NCBI RefSeq assembly: GCF_017309385.1
Contig: NZ_JAFJMJ010000002.1
Location: forward strand, 620,001-684,000
Direction: 5' to 3'
Source: Amycolatopsis sp. 195334CR
GTDB taxonomy: Bacteria; Actinomycetota; Actinomycetes; Mycobacteriales; Pseudonocardiaceae
Length of the DNA: 64,000 bases
In this document: positions 1 through 8,898 of the stretch, in pieces
Position numbering within the stretch: position 1 is the first letter of the stretch
Layout: every line of letters starts with the position of its first letter
The notes under the pieces: generated by a model
Database searches by the model: none
The model's input: the letters and a program-made list of their open reading frames with translations, nothing else
What the model was told of the DNA's origin: nothing
Program-made: the position numbers and the translations under genes

Positions 1-212
1 CCGGGGATCACCAGGCAGGCGAAGAAGATCACGTAGGTGTCGACGAGCCAGACCAGTGCCGGGGCCGACGGGTGCAGCTCGCTCGCGGCGAGCATCGGCA
101 CGGCGAGGTTGATCGCCGCGACCATGCCGACGACCAGCACGACGCAGGCGCACAGGGTGGTGAGCAGGCCGCGGTGCCCGACGGGGCGTTCTTGGAGGAC
201 GGTGTGGGACAT
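1..212 (-). CDS. MFS transporter, DHA2-like (N-terminal part only)
   Basis: Starts at ATG 212 and runs off the left window edge, so only about 70 residues are visible. They show a short cytoplasmic tail (residues 1-13), a first membrane segment (about 14-36) and the motif ALVWLVDTYVI entering a second segment. That pattern of TM1 followed by W-x-V-D-x-Y is typical of 14-segment drug/proton antiporters of the DHA2 family. The substrate cannot be told from this fragment. The gene is divergent from thyA across 134 bases. Confidence 0.7.
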   Translation of the reverse strand, partial: MSHTVLQERPVGHRGLLTTLCACVVLVVGMVAAINLAVPMLAASELHPSAPALVWLVDTYVIFFACLVIP

Positions 213-333
213 GGCGTCGACGCTAGGAAGATCCGGGACCGTTGTGCCACGCAAGATTGACAAGGTTGCTTTGCGTCCAACGCAATCCACCGGTGTACCG
301 GCCTGCCGGAGGCGATACCGGAGAGACCTCGTC

Positions 334-339
334 TAGGCT
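334..339 (+). promoter_or_regulatory. -10 box of thyA (probable leaderless transcript)
   Basis: TAGGCT lies 7 nt before the thyA ATG at 347, so transcription would start at or next to the start codon. No Shine-Dalgarno sequence precedes the ATG, which fits leaderless translation as is common in actinobacteria. No clear -35 is visible. Confidence 0.45.
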
Positions 340-346
340 CGCGGGC

Positions 347-1144
347 ATGCCCGACACGCAGTACGAAGACCTCCTCCGCCACGTCCTCGACACCGGCGCG
401 CGCAAGGGGGACCGCACCGGCACGGGCACGCGGTCGATCTTCGGGCACCAGCTCCGCTACCGGCTCTCCGACGGCTTCCCGCTGGTCACCACCAAGAAAG
501 TGCACTTCCGCTCGATCGCGTACGAGCTGCTGTGGTTCCTGCGCGGCGACTCGAACGTGAACTGGCTGCGTGAGCACGGCGTCTCGATCTGGGACGAGTG
601 GGCGGCCCCCGACGGCGACCTCGGACCGATCTACGGCGTGCAGTGGCGGTCGTGGCCGACCCCGGACGGCGGCCAGATCGACCAGCTCGCCGAGGTGCTG
701 CGCGCGCTGCGGGAGAACCCCGATTCGCGGCGGATCATCGTCTCCGCGTGGAACGTCGCCGACATCCCGAGGATGGCGCTGCCGCCGTGCCACGCGTTCT
801 TCCAGTTCTACGTCGCGGACGGCAGGCTGTCGTGCCAGCTGTACCAGCGCAGCGCCGACCTGTTCCTCGGCGTGCCGTTCAACATCGCCAGCTACGCGCT
901 GCTCACGCACATGCTCGCCGAGCAGTCGGGCCTGGAGGTCGGCGACTTCGTCTGGACCGGTGGCGACTGCCACATCTACGACAACCACGAGGAGCAGGTC
1001 CGCACGCAGCTCGCCCGTGACGCGCGGCCGTTCCCCTCGCTGAGCCTGAAGCCGGCGGACAGCCTGTTCGACTACAGCTACGAGCACATCGCGCTGGACG
1101 GCTACGACCCGCATCCCGGCATCAAGGCGCCGGTGGCGGTGTGA
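347..1144 (+). CDS. thyA: Thymidylate synthase
   Basis: Makes dTMP from dUMP with methylene-tetrahydrofolate as carbon donor and reductant, giving dihydrofolate. The 265 residues match the usual bacterial ThyA length. Visible signatures are [10 protein letters not shown] near the N-terminus (phosphate-binding Arg), WDEWA, the catalytic Cys in [30 protein letters not shown], and the dUMP-binding HIYDNH. Start ATG 347 gives the standard N-terminus [10 protein letters not shown]. It overlaps folA by four bases (GTGA), so the two are translationally coupled: ThyA produces dihydrofolate and FolA recycles it. Confidence 0.97.
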   Translation: MPDTQYEDLLRHVLDTGARKGDRTGTGTRSIFGHQLRYRLSDGFPLVTTKKVHFRSIAYELLWFLRGDSNVNWLREHGVSIWDEWAAPDGDLGPIYGVQWRSWPTPDGGQIDQLAEVLRALRENPDSRRIIVSAWNVADIPRMALPPCHAFFQFYVADGRLSCQLYQRSADLFLGVPFNIASYALLTHMLAEQSGLEVGDFVWTGGDCHIYDNHEEQVRTQLARDARPFPSLSLKPADSLFDYSYEHIALDGYDPHPGIKAPVAV

Positions 1145-1599
1145 TCGGGCTGATCTGGGCGCAGTCCTCGACCGGGGTCATCGGCCGCGACGGCACGCTG
1201 CCGTGGCACCTGCCCGAGGACCTGAAGCACTTCCGCGCGGTGACCTCGGGCGCGACCGTGCTGATGGGCCGCCGCACCTGGGAGTCGCTGCCGCCGCGGT
1301 TCCGGCCGCTGCCCGGCCGGCGCAACCTCGTGCTGTCGAGCACCCCGCAGGCGGGCGCGGAAACTTTTCCCGACCTGGCGGAAGCCCTGGCGGCGGTGTC
1401 CGGGGACGTGTGGGTGATCGGCGGCGCGGCGGTGTACCGCGCGGCCCTGCCGATCGCGGACCGCGTCGAGGTCACCGAGATCCAGGAGCCCTTCGACGGC
1501 GACACCTACGCGCCGGACGTCGGGCGCGCGCCGGACTCGATCGGGGCGTGGCAGGAGTCCACGACCGGCCTGCACTACCGGTTCCTGAGCTGGGCCTGA
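1141..1599 (+). CDS. folA: Dihydrofolate reductase
   Basis: NADPH-dependent reduction of dihydrofolate to tetrahydrofolate in the cytoplasm. The 152-residue protein starts at GTG 1141 inside the thyA stop region and begins with the canonical [22 protein letters not shown] (in two parts: strand A, then the [11 protein letters not shown] substrate loop). GRRTWESLP and [12 protein letters not shown] mark the NADPH-binding segments. Its 3' end overlaps the convergent Lrp gene by 25 bases. Presence of both ThyA and FolA indicates the classical thymidylate cycle. Confidence 0.96.
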   Translation: MIGLIWAQSSTGVIGRDGTLPWHLPEDLKHFRAVTSGATVLMGRRTWESLPPRFRPLPGRRNLVLSSTPQAGAETFPDLAEALAAVSGDVWVIGGAAVYRAALPIADRVEVTEIQEPFDGDTYAPDVGRAPDSIGAWQESTTGLHYRFLSWA

Positions 1600-2084
1600 A
1601 CCGGTAGCGGGCGGCGCGGGACCGGCTCGGACACGACGATCGAGGTGGTCGTCTGCCCGAACATGAGGAACTGGTCGAGCACCGCTTCGAGCTGCGCGAT
1701 CGACGGCCCGTGCACCTTGAGCAGGAAGCAGTCCTCCCCGGTGATCCGGAAGCACTCGACCACCTGCGGGGTCTCCTGCGCCGCCGCGACGATCTTGGGG
1801 AGCTGACCGGGGCCGGGGCGGATGCGCACGAAGGCGGTCACCGGCAGGCCGAGCGCGGCCGGGTCGACCTCCATCCGGAAGCCGGTGATCACCCCGGCGC
1901 GCTCCAGGCGCTGGACGCGTTCGGTGACCGCCGGCGCCGACATGCCGACGCGGCGGCCGAGCGCGGACATGGACAGCCGCGGGTCGTCGTGCAGCTCGTC
2001 GAGCAGGCGCAGGTTCACCCGGTCCAGCAGCGGTGATCGATCGGTGAAGGTTTCTAGGTCGTTTTGCCTGGAATTCGCAGCCAA
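1575..2084 (-). CDS. Lrp/AsnC family transcriptional regulator
   Basis: The 169-residue protein has an N-terminal winged HTH (residues about 20-70, LLDELHDDPRLSMSALGRRVG then SAPAVTERVQRLERAGVI) followed by a RAM/AsnC effector domain (about 80-155, with RITGEDCFLLKV). This is the full Lrp layout: DNA binding plus amino-acid-sensing oligomerisation. It is divergent from an EamA/RhtA-like exporter 63 bases away, a frequent pairing in which the Lrp protein controls amino-acid export. The ligand is unknown. Confidence 0.92.
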   Translation of the reverse strand: MAANSRQNDLETFTDRSPLLDRVNLRLLDELHDDPRLSMSALGRRVGMSAPAVTERVQRLERAGVITGFRMEVDPAALGLPVTAFVRIRPGPGQLPKIVAAAQETPQVVECFRITGEDCFLLKVHGPSIAQLEAVLDQFLMFGQTTTSIVVSEPVPRRPLPVQAQLRNR

Positions 2085-2147
2085 CTGAGGTCGTCTTCCT
2101 GGACAGTGCCATTCCGGCAGCGGGCTTTACCTCGGAAGATACTCCGC

Positions 2148-2957
2148 ATGGCCAGGGCGTACTTCGTCGTCAGCGCGGTTTTCCACTATCTGGGGCCCGC
2201 TTTCGCCGTGCTGCTGTTCGCCCGCGTCGACGTGCTCGGCGTGGCCTGGCTGCGGATCGCCGGCGCGGCGGTGGTGCTCGCGCTGTGGCGGCGGCCGTGG
2301 CGGCTGTTCCGGCGGCTCACCCCGGAGCTGCTCGGGCTCGGGGTGGTGCTCGCGGCCATGAACACGGCGTTCTACCTGGCCATCGAGCGGCTGCCGCTGG
2401 CCACCGTCGGGGCGATCGAGTTCCTCGGCCCGGTCCTGCTCGCCGCGATCGGGGTGCGGACCGGGCGGAACGCGCTCGCCCTCGTGCTCGCCGTGGCCGG
2501 GGTGCTCGCGCTGACCGACCTCCAGCTGACCGGTGCGCCGCTCGGGTTCGCCTTCCTCAACTGCGGGCTGTTCGTGCTCTACCTCGTGCTGGGACACCGG
2601 ATCGCGAACAGCGGGGTCTCCGGGGTCGACCGGCTCGCCGTCGCGATGTCGATCGCCGCGGTGGTCGCGACCCCGTTCTGCCTCGGCGCGGCGGTCCCGG
2701 CTTTCGGCAGTCCGGTGGCGCTGCTGGCCGGGTTCGGGGTGGCCGTGTGCTCGTCGGTCATCCCGTACGTGGCCGACCAGCTGGCCATGGCGCGGTTACC
2801 GCGGAGCACGTTCGCGCTGATGCTGAGCCTGCTCCCGGCGGTCGCGACGCTGATCGGGGTGGTGGTGCTCGCCCAGCTGCCCACCGCCGGGGAGGCCGCG
2901 GGCATCGCGCTGATCGCCGGTGCCGTGCTCATTCACCAGGAAACCAAGGAGAACTGA
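2148..2957 (+). CDS. EamA/DMT family transporter (RhtA-like)
   Basis: Integral membrane protein of 269 residues with about ten hydrophobic segments and two EamA repeats. The first repeat holds FYLAIERLPLATVGAIEFLGP, split here as FYLAIERLPLA and TVGAIEFLGPV; the second holds SSVIPYVADQLAMARLPRS. These are hallmarks of RhtA/YedA-type exporters, which move threonine, homoserine or related metabolites. An upstream in-frame extension is possible, but ATG 2148 gives the membrane-proximal N-terminus MARAYFVVSAVFHYLGPA. The divergent Lrp regulator is its probable controller. Its stop overlaps the next start (TGATG). Confidence 0.88.
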   Translation: MARAYFVVSAVFHYLGPAFAVLLFARVDVLGVAWLRIAGAAVVLALWRRPWRLFRRLTPELLGLGVVLAAMNTAFYLAIERLPLATVGAIEFLGPVLLAAIGVRTGRNALALVLAVAGVLALTDLQLTGAPLGFAFLNCGLFVLYLVLGHRIANSGVSGVDRLAVAMSIAAVVATPFCLGAAVPAFGSPVALLAGFGVAVCSSVIPYVADQLAMARLPRSTFALMLSLLPAVATLIGVVVLAQLPTAGEAAGIALIAGAVLIHQETKEN

Positions 2958-3937
2958 TGGAGTACACCCGCTTGGGCAGGTCCGGGCTGACCGTGTCGCG
3001 GATCTGCCTCGGCATGATGAGCTACGCCGATCGGGGTTCGTGGGCGTGGATGCTCGACGAGGAGGCGGCGGAACCGATCGTGCGGCAGGCGGTCGAGTCG
3101 GGGGTGACCTTCTTCGACACCGCGGACATGTACTCGGACGGGGCGAGCGAGGTGCTGACCGGGCGGTTGCTCGCGAAGCTGTTCCCGCGCCGGGAGGACT
3201 ACGTGCTGGCGACGAAGGTCTACTTCCCGACGGGTGCCGGGCCGAACGACAAGGGCTTGTCGCGCAAGCACATCATGGCCGCCATCGATTCCTCTTTGGA
3301 CAGGCTGGGGGTGGACCACGTCGACCTGTACCAGATCCACCGGTGGGATTACGACACACCGATCGAGGAGACGATGGAGGCGCTCGACGACGTGGTGTCC
3401 GCCGGGAAGGCGAGGTACCTCGGGGCGTCGAGCATGTTCGCGTGGCAGTTCGCCAAGGCGCAGCACGTCGCGGAGGCGCACGGCTGGACGCGGTTCGTGT
3501 CGATGCAGAACCACTACAACCTCGTGTACCGGGAGGAGGAACGGGAAATGCTGCCGCTGTGCCGGGATCAGGGGGTCGGTGCCATTCCGTGGAGCCCGCT
3601 GGCGCGCGGCCTGCTCACCGGCTCCCGCGACCGCGGTGGCGCGGGAGTCACCGCGCGGTCGGGTTCGGACCCCATCGCCGACGCCATGTACACCGACGAC
3701 GACTTCGACGTGGTCGACGCAGTCCGCGCCCTCGCCGCGGCGCGGGACCTGCCGCCCGCGCGGATCGCACTGGCCTGGCTGCTGGGGCGTTCCGGGGTCA
3801 CCGCCCCGATCATCGGCGCCACGAAGCCCCGGCACTTGGAGGACGCCGTCGCCGCGCTGGAGGTGGCACTGGACCCGGACGAGGTGGCGGCGCTGGAGGC
3901 GCCTTACCGGCCACACGCCGTGCTCGGGCACCAGTGA
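2957..3937 (+). CDS. Aldo/keto reductase
   Basis: NAD(P)H-dependent oxidoreductase of 326 residues with a TIM-barrel fold. Catalytic tetrad residues are visible: Asp and Tyr in FFDTADMYSDG, Lys in LATKVY, and His in YQIHRWD. The C-terminal ALAWLLGRSGVTAPIIGATK is the conserved cofactor-binding end of the AKR family, closest in pattern to YajO/1-deoxyxylulose-type reductases. The substrate is not determinable. The start overlaps the exporter stop by one base, so both are probably in one transcript controlled from the Lrp-EamA intergenic region. Confidence 0.93.
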   Translation: MEYTRLGRSGLTVSRICLGMMSYADRGSWAWMLDEEAAEPIVRQAVESGVTFFDTADMYSDGASEVLTGRLLAKLFPRREDYVLATKVYFPTGAGPNDKGLSRKHIMAAIDSSLDRLGVDHVDLYQIHRWDYDTPIEETMEALDDVVSAGKARYLGASSMFAWQFAKAQHVAEAHGWTRFVSMQNHYNLVYREEEREMLPLCRDQGVGAIPWSPLARGLLTGSRDRGGAGVTARSGSDPIADAMYTDDDFDVVDAVRALAAARDLPPARIALAWLLGRSGVTAPIIGATKPRHLEDAVAALEVALDPDEVAALEAPYRPHAVLGHQ

Positions 3938-4459
3938 TCAGAAAGCCTTGCCCAGCCAACCTTCGAGGGCGGTGTAGTCGGCGTCGGTCAGCCCGTACCG
4001 GGGATCGACGCGGTGCAACAGCGCGGATCCCCGGTGGTGCGCGGAAACCCAGGCCCGATCGACGTCGGTGATCTCGTCGTCGACCCAGGCGAAGGGTCGC
4101 CCTCCGGCCCGGTCGACGAGCGCGCGGGTCTTCCAGTGCAACCCCGCGCGTTCGTCCAGATCGTCCACAGCGGACGGTTCCGGCCAGGCGACCACGGCCA
4201 GCTCCGGCAGACCGAGCCGGGGAGCGATGATCTCGTTGGCGTCGTGCATCCAGGTGGTGGCCCAGAGCAGGTCGCACGCCAGTGCCGCCAGTCGCGGGCC
4301 GTGGCCGGGATCGAGCCGGGACAGCAGCGGGTTCGAGTCGTCCGGGGGGCCCAGGGCCGGGTACGCCGTGAGGCCGAACGGGATCAGCGGCCCGTCGACG
4401 TCGAGGAAGAGCAGCGGGCTTCGGTCCGCGCCCGCGGGGGTCCTGCTGAACTCGCTCAT
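3938..4459 (-). CDS. HAD-like domain protein
   Basis: A 173-residue cytoplasmic protein opening with SPLLFLDVDGPLIPFG, the HAD motif I (DxD nucleophile pair). A later WVDDEITDVDRAW resembles the acidic motif IV. Motifs II and III are weak, so phosphatase activity is an inference. Proteins of this kind are common and uncharacterised in actinobacteria. The stop lies immediately after the convergent aldo/keto reductase stop. Confidence 0.75.
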   Translation of the reverse strand: MSEFSRTPAGADRSPLLFLDVDGPLIPFGLTAYPALGPPDDSNPLLSRLDPGHGPRLAALACDLLWATTWMHDANEIIAPRLGLPELAVVAWPEPSAVDDLDERAGLHWKTRALVDRAGGRPFAWVDDEITDVDRAWVSAHHRGSALLHRVDPRYGLTDADYTALEGWLGKAF

Positions 4460-4577
4460 GCCGGTGCTGACGTTCCGCGTGGTCCGCGGGTTGCCCGAGG
4501 ACCGTCGTCGTGGCGCGCCGCCGGTCGCGGAACGGGTGCCCGCGGGCTGACGGACGGCGGGGGCGGGCCCGGTTGTC

Positions 4578-4583
4578 TAGGGT
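4578..4583 (+). promoter_or_regulatory. -10 box of the AI-2E family gene (probable leaderless transcript)
   Basis: TAGGGT is 6 nt before ATG 4590, placing the expected transcription start at the codon itself. No ribosome binding site is present in front of the ATG. Confidence 0.4.
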
Positions 4584-4589
4584 GAGGCC

Positions 4590-5681
4590 ATGTCGCTGGA
4601 TGCCGTGAAGACCCGCGCCGTGCTGCGCACCTCGGCGCGGGTTTCCCTGCAGATGCTGGTGGTGCTGGTGCTGACCGGGGTGGTGCTGTGGCTGCTCGGC
4701 CGGATGTGGTCGGTGGTCTGGCCGGTGGTGATCGCGCTGCTGATCACCACGCTCACCTGGCCGATCGCCCGGTTCCTCCGCCGGCGGCGCTGGCCCGCCG
4801 CGCTGGCCGCGGCCTCGGTGACGGTGTTGTTCCTGCTGGTGGTCACCGGAATCGTGCTGCTCATCGTGCTCCCGGTGGCGAGCCAGTCCGGCGCGCTGGC
4901 CGACGGGGTGGTCGACGGCATCGAGCAACTGCGGGAGTGGGCGGCCGGGCCGCCGCTGAACATCGGCGAGGCGCAGATCAGCGGCGCGCTGGACACGGCG
5001 GTGACCCGCATCCAGGACAGCGTCGGCAGCATTCTCACCGCGACCGCCACCGGTGTCGGCACGGTGGCCAACGGGCTGGTGACCGCGGTGCTGTCGGTGT
5101 TCCTGATGTTCTTCTTCCTCAAGGACGGCCCGCGGTTCCTGCCGTGGCTGGGCCGTCAGCTGCCGGGACGCCTCGCCACCGACGTGCCGGTCGTGGCCGA
5201 GCGGTGCTGGGGAACGCTCGGTTCGTTCGTGCGGTCCCAGGCATTCGTCGGCCTGCTCGACGCGGTGTTCATCGGGCTCGGGCTGTGGATCGTCGGGGTG
5301 CCGCTGGTGCTGCCGCTGGCCGTGCTGACCTTCGTCGCGGCGTTCGTGCCGATCATCGGCGCGCTGTTCGCCGGGGCGGTGGCGGTGCTCATCGCCCTGG
5401 TGTTCAACGGCTGGGTCGAGGCGCTGATCGTGCTCGGCATCATCATCGTGGTGCAGCAGCTGGAGGGGAACGTGTTCCAGCCGATGCTGCAGAGCCGCGG
5501 GCTCGGCCTGCACGCCGGGGTGGTGCTGCTGGCGGTGACGCTGGGCGGGAGCCTGGCGGGCATCACCGGGAGCCTGCTCGCCGTCCCGGTGGCGGCGATG
5601 TTCGCGGTGATCTGGACCTACGTCCGGGACCAGCTGAGCACCACGCCGGAGGTCGAGGAGGAGCCGGCCGAAACCGCCTGA
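4590..5681 (+). CDS. AI-2E family transporter (TqsA/PerM-like permease)
   Basis: The 363-residue membrane protein has a short N-terminal tail, paired membrane segments (about 15-60), a long amphipathic periplasmic-type stretch (about 95-150) and four to five C-terminal segments. The C-terminal motif GNVFQPMLQSRGLGLHAG is diagnostic for the AI-2E exporter family. Members include quorum-signal exporters and Na+/H+ antiporters, so the substrate remains open. It is single and convergent with the following hypothetical gene, with a 6-base gap. Confidence 0.92.
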   Translation: MSLDAVKTRAVLRTSARVSLQMLVVLVLTGVVLWLLGRMWSVVWPVVIALLITTLTWPIARFLRRRRWPAALAAASVTVLFLLVVTGIVLLIVLPVASQSGALADGVVDGIEQLREWAAGPPLNIGEAQISGALDTAVTRIQDSVGSILTATATGVGTVANGLVTAVLSVFLMFFFLKDGPRFLPWLGRQLPGRLATDVPVVAERCWGTLGSFVRSQAFVGLLDAVFIGLGLWIVGVPLVLPLAVLTFVAAFVPIIGALFAGAVAVLIALVFNGWVEALIVLGIIIVVQQLEGNVFQPMLQSRGLGLHAGVVLLAVTLGGSLAGITGSLLAVPVAAMFAVIWTYVRDQLSTTPEVEEEPAETA

Positions 5682-5687
5682 CGCCGG

Positions 5688-6104
5688 TCAGAAGACCGTC
5701 GGCCTGCGCCGATCCGGGATGGTCGCCCAAGGCACGTCCGCCAGGCTCATCCGCCAGCGGTAGAAATACGCCCGGCCCGCCTCTTCCATCGTCCGCCCGG
5801 CAGGAACCTCGAAGACGGCGCAGGCCCACGGGTTCGGGAACGGGAAGCACACCACGAACTGCCGGGACATCCCGCGGCGACGCACGACCTTACCCGTCGC
5901 GGCGGCTCCCTCACCGGGAAAGCGGCTCTCGTACCTGTCCAGCTCCTCGGCGAGGCCGGTACGCGCCGCCTCCGCTGTGCTGAAGAGGTTGACCGGCCAC
6001 AACACGTTCCACGGACCGGTCGGCCCCAACTGCGGGATCGACGCGGGTACGCGCACCCGCAGCCAACCCCAGCCCGGACCCGGAGAGTTCTCGCCAAGGA
6101 ACAC
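5688..6104 (-). CDS. Hypothetical protein
   Basis: A 138-residue protein of unrecognised family. The start is GTG 6104, the first usable codon after an in-frame stop upstream, preceded by GAGAAG. The protein is rich in Trp, Pro and aromatic residues ([40 protein letters not shown]) and lacks membrane segments or a signal peptide. The repeated aromatic motifs are protein-like rather than out-of-frame sequence, which supports a real gene. No function is proposed. Confidence 0.6.
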   Translation of the reverse strand: MFLGENSPGPGWGWLRVRVPASIPQLGPTGPWNVLWPVNLFSTAEAARTGLAEELDRYESRFPGEGAAATGKVVRRRGMSRQFVVCFPFPNPWACAVFEVPAGRTMEEAGRAYFYRWRMSLADVPWATIPDRRRPTVF

Positions 6105-6227
6105 CTTCTCGACCCCCGTCGCGTGCGAAGCGGCCTACATGGTGCACCCGCTCGACGATGGGTGTCGAGCCCGATGGTGGGCGGGGTTCACGCGTCGCAG
6201 AATCGGGGGGACTGGAACCGGGACGGG

Positions 6228-6995
6228 GTGATCGCCGTGGACACCGACGAGCACACGACGGTTCCGGCCGCGGTGGTCACCGCGGGCTGGGTGGCGGGAG
6301 CCGGCCTGCTCGTGGTGGCTGCCGGGCTGGCGGTGTTCCGGCTGGTCCCCGCGGGCCACTGCCTGGTCGTGCGCAAGCTCGGCCACCCGGTCGTCGTGCG
6401 CGGACCCGGGATCGCGTTCCTGCTGCCCGGCCTGCACCGCGGCGTGCGCGTGTCGCTGGCCACCACGCGGCTCGACCTGCTCTGGGTGACCGCGGTGACC
6501 GCCGACGGGGTGCCGGTCACGGTCAGCGCGGGCGCCCAGGTCGCGGTCCGCGATCCCGAGGCCTACGTGCTGACCGGCACCGACGAAGCCGCCGCCGGGA
6601 CCGAAACCGTGGCCGAGGAAGAGATCCGGGACCACGTCGGCCGCCGGACGCTCACCGAGTTGGCGCGGCTGACCGGCGAGGACCGGGTCTGCGCGCTCGG
6701 CCCGGTGATCAGCAGCCGCACGCGCGCGTGGGGGATCGAGGTCGCCGCGGTCGAGTTCACCAGGGCCGAGGTGCCGCTGGGCGCCGACTTCCTGCGCTGG
6801 TCGGCGCGCCGGGCTCAGGACTTCGGTATCGTGCTCGACCGGCAGCGACGACGGTTGCTGGTCCGCGGCCGGGCCATCGAGCTCGACGGGGACGAGGCCG
6901 AACAAATCGCCGAGCTGCTGCACGGCCGCCCGGTGGCCGACCGCGTCGCCGCGCTGGAACGGCGGTTCGCCGAGCTCACCGGGGACGAGTCATGA
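6228..6995 (+). CDS. SPFH/Band-7 domain membrane protein
   Basis: About 255 residues: an N-terminal membrane segment (about 14-36) followed by a Band-7 region beginning [12 protein letters not shown] and [19 protein letters not shown]. The segment [22 protein letters not shown] is the stomatin-type core. Such proteins form membrane-scaffold oligomers. Start GTG 6228 places the membrane segment near the N-terminus; GTG 6237 or ATG 6174 are alternatives. The C-terminus ([17 protein letters not shown]) departs from standard stomatins. The stop overlaps a possible start of the following CBS gene, suggesting a functional pair. Confidence 0.8.
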   Translation: MIAVDTDEHTTVPAAVVTAGWVAGAGLLVVAAGLAVFRLVPAGHCLVVRKLGHPVVVRGPGIAFLLPGLHRGVRVSLATTRLDLLWVTAVTADGVPVTVSAGAQVAVRDPEAYVLTGTDEAAAGTETVAEEEIRDHVGRRTLTELARLTGEDRVCALGPVISSRTRAWGIEVAAVEFTRAEVPLGADFLRWSARRAQDFGIVLDRQRRRLLVRGRAIELDGDEAEQIAELLHGRPVADRVAALERRFAELTGDES

Positions 6996-7036
6996 CCGCG
7001 CTCGGCCCGGCGCCCCGGGCTCGGAGGGGAGCCGCC

Positions 7037-7495
7037 ATGCAAGCACGGGACATCGCCGCGAACGTGCCGACGGTGACCGTGGACGATCCGGTCGCGAAGG
7101 CCGTCCGCGTGCTGGCGGTGAGCCGCCTGCCCGGGCTGATCGTGGTCGACGCCGCCGGCCGCCCCCGGATCGTGCTGCCCGGGACGCAGGTGCTGCGCCT
7201 GGCCGTGCCCGACGCCTACCAGGAGGACCCGGCGCTGTGCCGGGCCGTCGACGAGGCGCACGCGGACCGGTTCCTGGAGGAGATCGGCGGCCGCACGGTC
7301 GGGGACTGCCTGCCTCGGCAGCCGGTGAAACCGGTGGTCGCCGCGGTGGACGCCACGCTCCTGGAACTCGCCGCGCTGATGGCGCGGACGCACAGCCCGC
7401 TGGTCGCGGTGGTCGAACCGGACGGCACGCTGGCCGGTGCGATCACCCTGGCGCGGTTGCTGACCAGCCTCGCCGTCTCCGGTTTCGGTGACTGA
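7037..7495 (+). CDS. CBS-domain protein
   Basis: A 152-residue soluble protein with two CBS motifs: residues about 1-55 ([19 protein letters not shown]) and about 85-150 ([20 protein letters not shown] ending in [12 protein letters not shown]). CBS pairs bind adenosyl ligands and usually gate a partner protein. ATG 7037 has the strong ribosome site GGAGGGGAG five bases upstream. An in-frame ATG at 6992 overlapping the SPFH stop would add 15 residues. The partner is probably the adjacent SPFH protein. Confidence 0.85.
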   Translation: MQARDIAANVPTVTVDDPVAKAVRVLAVSRLPGLIVVDAAGRPRIVLPGTQVLRLAVPDAYQEDPALCRAVDEAHADRFLEEIGGRTVGDCLPRQPVKPVVAAVDATLLELAALMARTHSPLVAVVEPDGTLAGAITLARLLTSLAVSGFGD

Positions 7496-7588
7496 CCGCC
7501 GAAAGGGTTCGAACGCACCACACCGGGCACCGGCCGCGTCCACTAGGTTCTCCGGCGAGACCCTGTCTTGACCATCGGAGCACGCATC

Positions 7589-8044
7589 ATGACCGTCCCG
7601 GGGCCATCCACGTTCGAGGACGGCAAGCCCTACGTCAAAGCCGGGACCTGGCGGCTGTTCCTGGCCTGGCTGGTCGACTTCGTGGTGTTCGTGTTCGGCG
7701 TGCTGGCCGGCGTCGTCGTGCTGTCCGTTGTGGACCTCAAGGCCCAGCTCGACAACGGGGTGATCGCCCTGGGCCTGGTGGCGATCATGTTCCTGGTGCC
7801 GTTGCTGTACGGCCTGTGCTACCGCAACGGCCGCGCGCTCGGCGCGGTGCTCACCGGCACGCGGCTGGTGCGCGTCGCGGACGGTGGCCGGATCGGCGGC
7901 AAGGGACCGTGGGCGATGCTGGTCCGGACGGTGCTGCTGCCGTTGCTGCTGGTCGTGGTGATCGTCGGCGCGCTGACCGGTGGCGGTTCGGCGCCCGGTG
8001 GTTCGCAGGTCAGGATCAGCGTGGACGACCGCCGGGGACGCTGA
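7589..8044 (+). CDS. RDD family membrane protein
   Basis: The 151-residue protein has three hydrophobic segments. The first (about 22-48) carries RLFLAWLVDFVVF, the R...D signature of the RDD family. A later GRALGAVLTGTRLVRVADG is the conserved loop after the second segment. The role of RDD proteins is generally unknown; some are Na+/H+ antiporters. ATG 7589 is preferred over an upstream TTG because GGAG lies nine bases before it. The stop overlaps the next start by one base. Confidence 0.85.
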   Translation: MTVPGPSTFEDGKPYVKAGTWRLFLAWLVDFVVFVFGVLAGVVVLSVVDLKAQLDNGVIALGLVAIMFLVPLLYGLCYRNGRALGAVLTGTRLVRVADGGRIGGKGPWAMLVRTVLLPLLLVVVIVGALTGGGSAPGGSQVRISVDDRRGR

Positions 8045-8469
8045 TGGGCAAGCGGTGGGAACGCCGCAGGCGCCGTCTCGTGCGGCGGTGGTCCGAGGCC
8101 GGGCCGGTCGGTGGCGCGCTCGCCGTGTTGTTGAGCCTGGGACGGGCGAGGAACTCCGACGCCGAGGACGCGTTCGCCGAGGCGGCGCTGGCCGTCGACG
8201 GGGTGGTGTCGGCCGAATTCGACTGCAGTGACAAGTTCGGTGGTGGCTGGCAACGGGGCAACGTGGTGATCCGGGCGTCGTCGCGCGAGGAGGCGGACCG
8301 CGTCGTGGCCGCGTTGCTGCGGGCGTTCGCCGCCGAGCCGCGCCTGGAGCCCCGATGGTCGACACCGCAGCAATACCGGAACGAGGACGGGTCCATTGTG
8401 GTCGGAGCCGTAGGGTTCTCCGGGGCGCCGACGATCCGCGAGTTGCGCGCGCGGTACGGAAAGGACTGA
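8044..8469 (+). CDS. Hypothetical protein, paralogue of the following lipoprotein
   Basis: A 141-residue protein with a very basic N-terminus (MGKRWERRRRRLVRRW), a short hydrophobic stretch (about 21-33) and a globular part. It shares DCSDKFGGGWQRGNVVI, a VVAALLRAFAAEP helix, and GFSGAPTIRELRARYG with the next gene, so the two are tandem duplicates that differ in how they reach the membrane: this one has no lipobox. It overlaps the RDD gene by one base. The family has no function I can name. Confidence 0.75.
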   Translation: MGKRWERRRRRLVRRWSEAGPVGGALAVLLSLGRARNSDAEDAFAEAALAVDGVVSAEFDCSDKFGGGWQRGNVVIRASSREEADRVVAALLRAFAAEPRLEPRWSTPQQYRNEDGSIVVGAVGFSGAPTIRELRARYGKD

Positions 8470-8474
8470 CGCCG

Positions 8475-8867
8475 GTGCGGCGAGCTTGGCTGGGAGTGGT
8501 GGCTTTGGTGCTGCCCGTGTCGGCGTGTTCGGGCGGTGCCGAGCGCTGCGAGGAGGCTTTCGCCGCGGTGACCACGGCGGTCGACGGCGTGGCGTCCGCG
8601 ACGTGGGACTGCAGCGAGCAGTTCGGCGGTGGCTGGCAGCGTGGTGACGTGGTGATCGAAGCGGCCAGCGAGCGCGAAGCCGTCTCGGTGATCGACGCGA
8701 TCATGCGGGCGTACGCCGCTTCGCCGGACCTCGAGGACGGCTGGTCGGTGCCGCAGGAGTTCAAGACGCACGACCGGTCGATCGTCGTCAGCCCGAAGGA
8801 CCTGGGGTTCTCCGGGCCACCCACGCTGCGCCAGGTGCGGGCGCACTACGGCATCACGCCGGGTTGA
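8475..8867 (+). CDS. Putative lipoprotein, tandem paralogue
   Basis: A 130-residue protein from GTG 8475 with a signal peptide [18 protein letters not shown] ending in a lipobox-like VSAC, so it is probably lipidated at Cys18 and anchored outside the cell. The mature domain repeats that of the upstream gene: WDCSEQFGGGWQRGDVVI, a helix near IMRAYAASPDL, and GFSGPPTLRQVRAHYG. Five bases separate the genes. Function unknown. The paired cytoplasmic-side and lipoprotein copies next to an RDD protein suggest a small envelope module. Confidence 0.78.
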   Translation: MRRAWLGVVALVLPVSACSGGAERCEEAFAAVTTAVDGVASATWDCSEQFGGGWQRGDVVIEAASEREAVSVIDAIMRAYAASPDLEDGWSVPQEFKTHDRSIVVSPKDLGFSGPPTLRQVRAHYGITPG

Positions 8868-8898
8868 CCGGCATCATCGAGAGTCAAGGGGCGGAGAC

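Noticed and set aside
3810..5513. 567-codon frame antisense to the AI-2E family gene and across the HAD gene
   Set aside because: His/Gln/Arg/Asp-rich shadow composition, no start signals.
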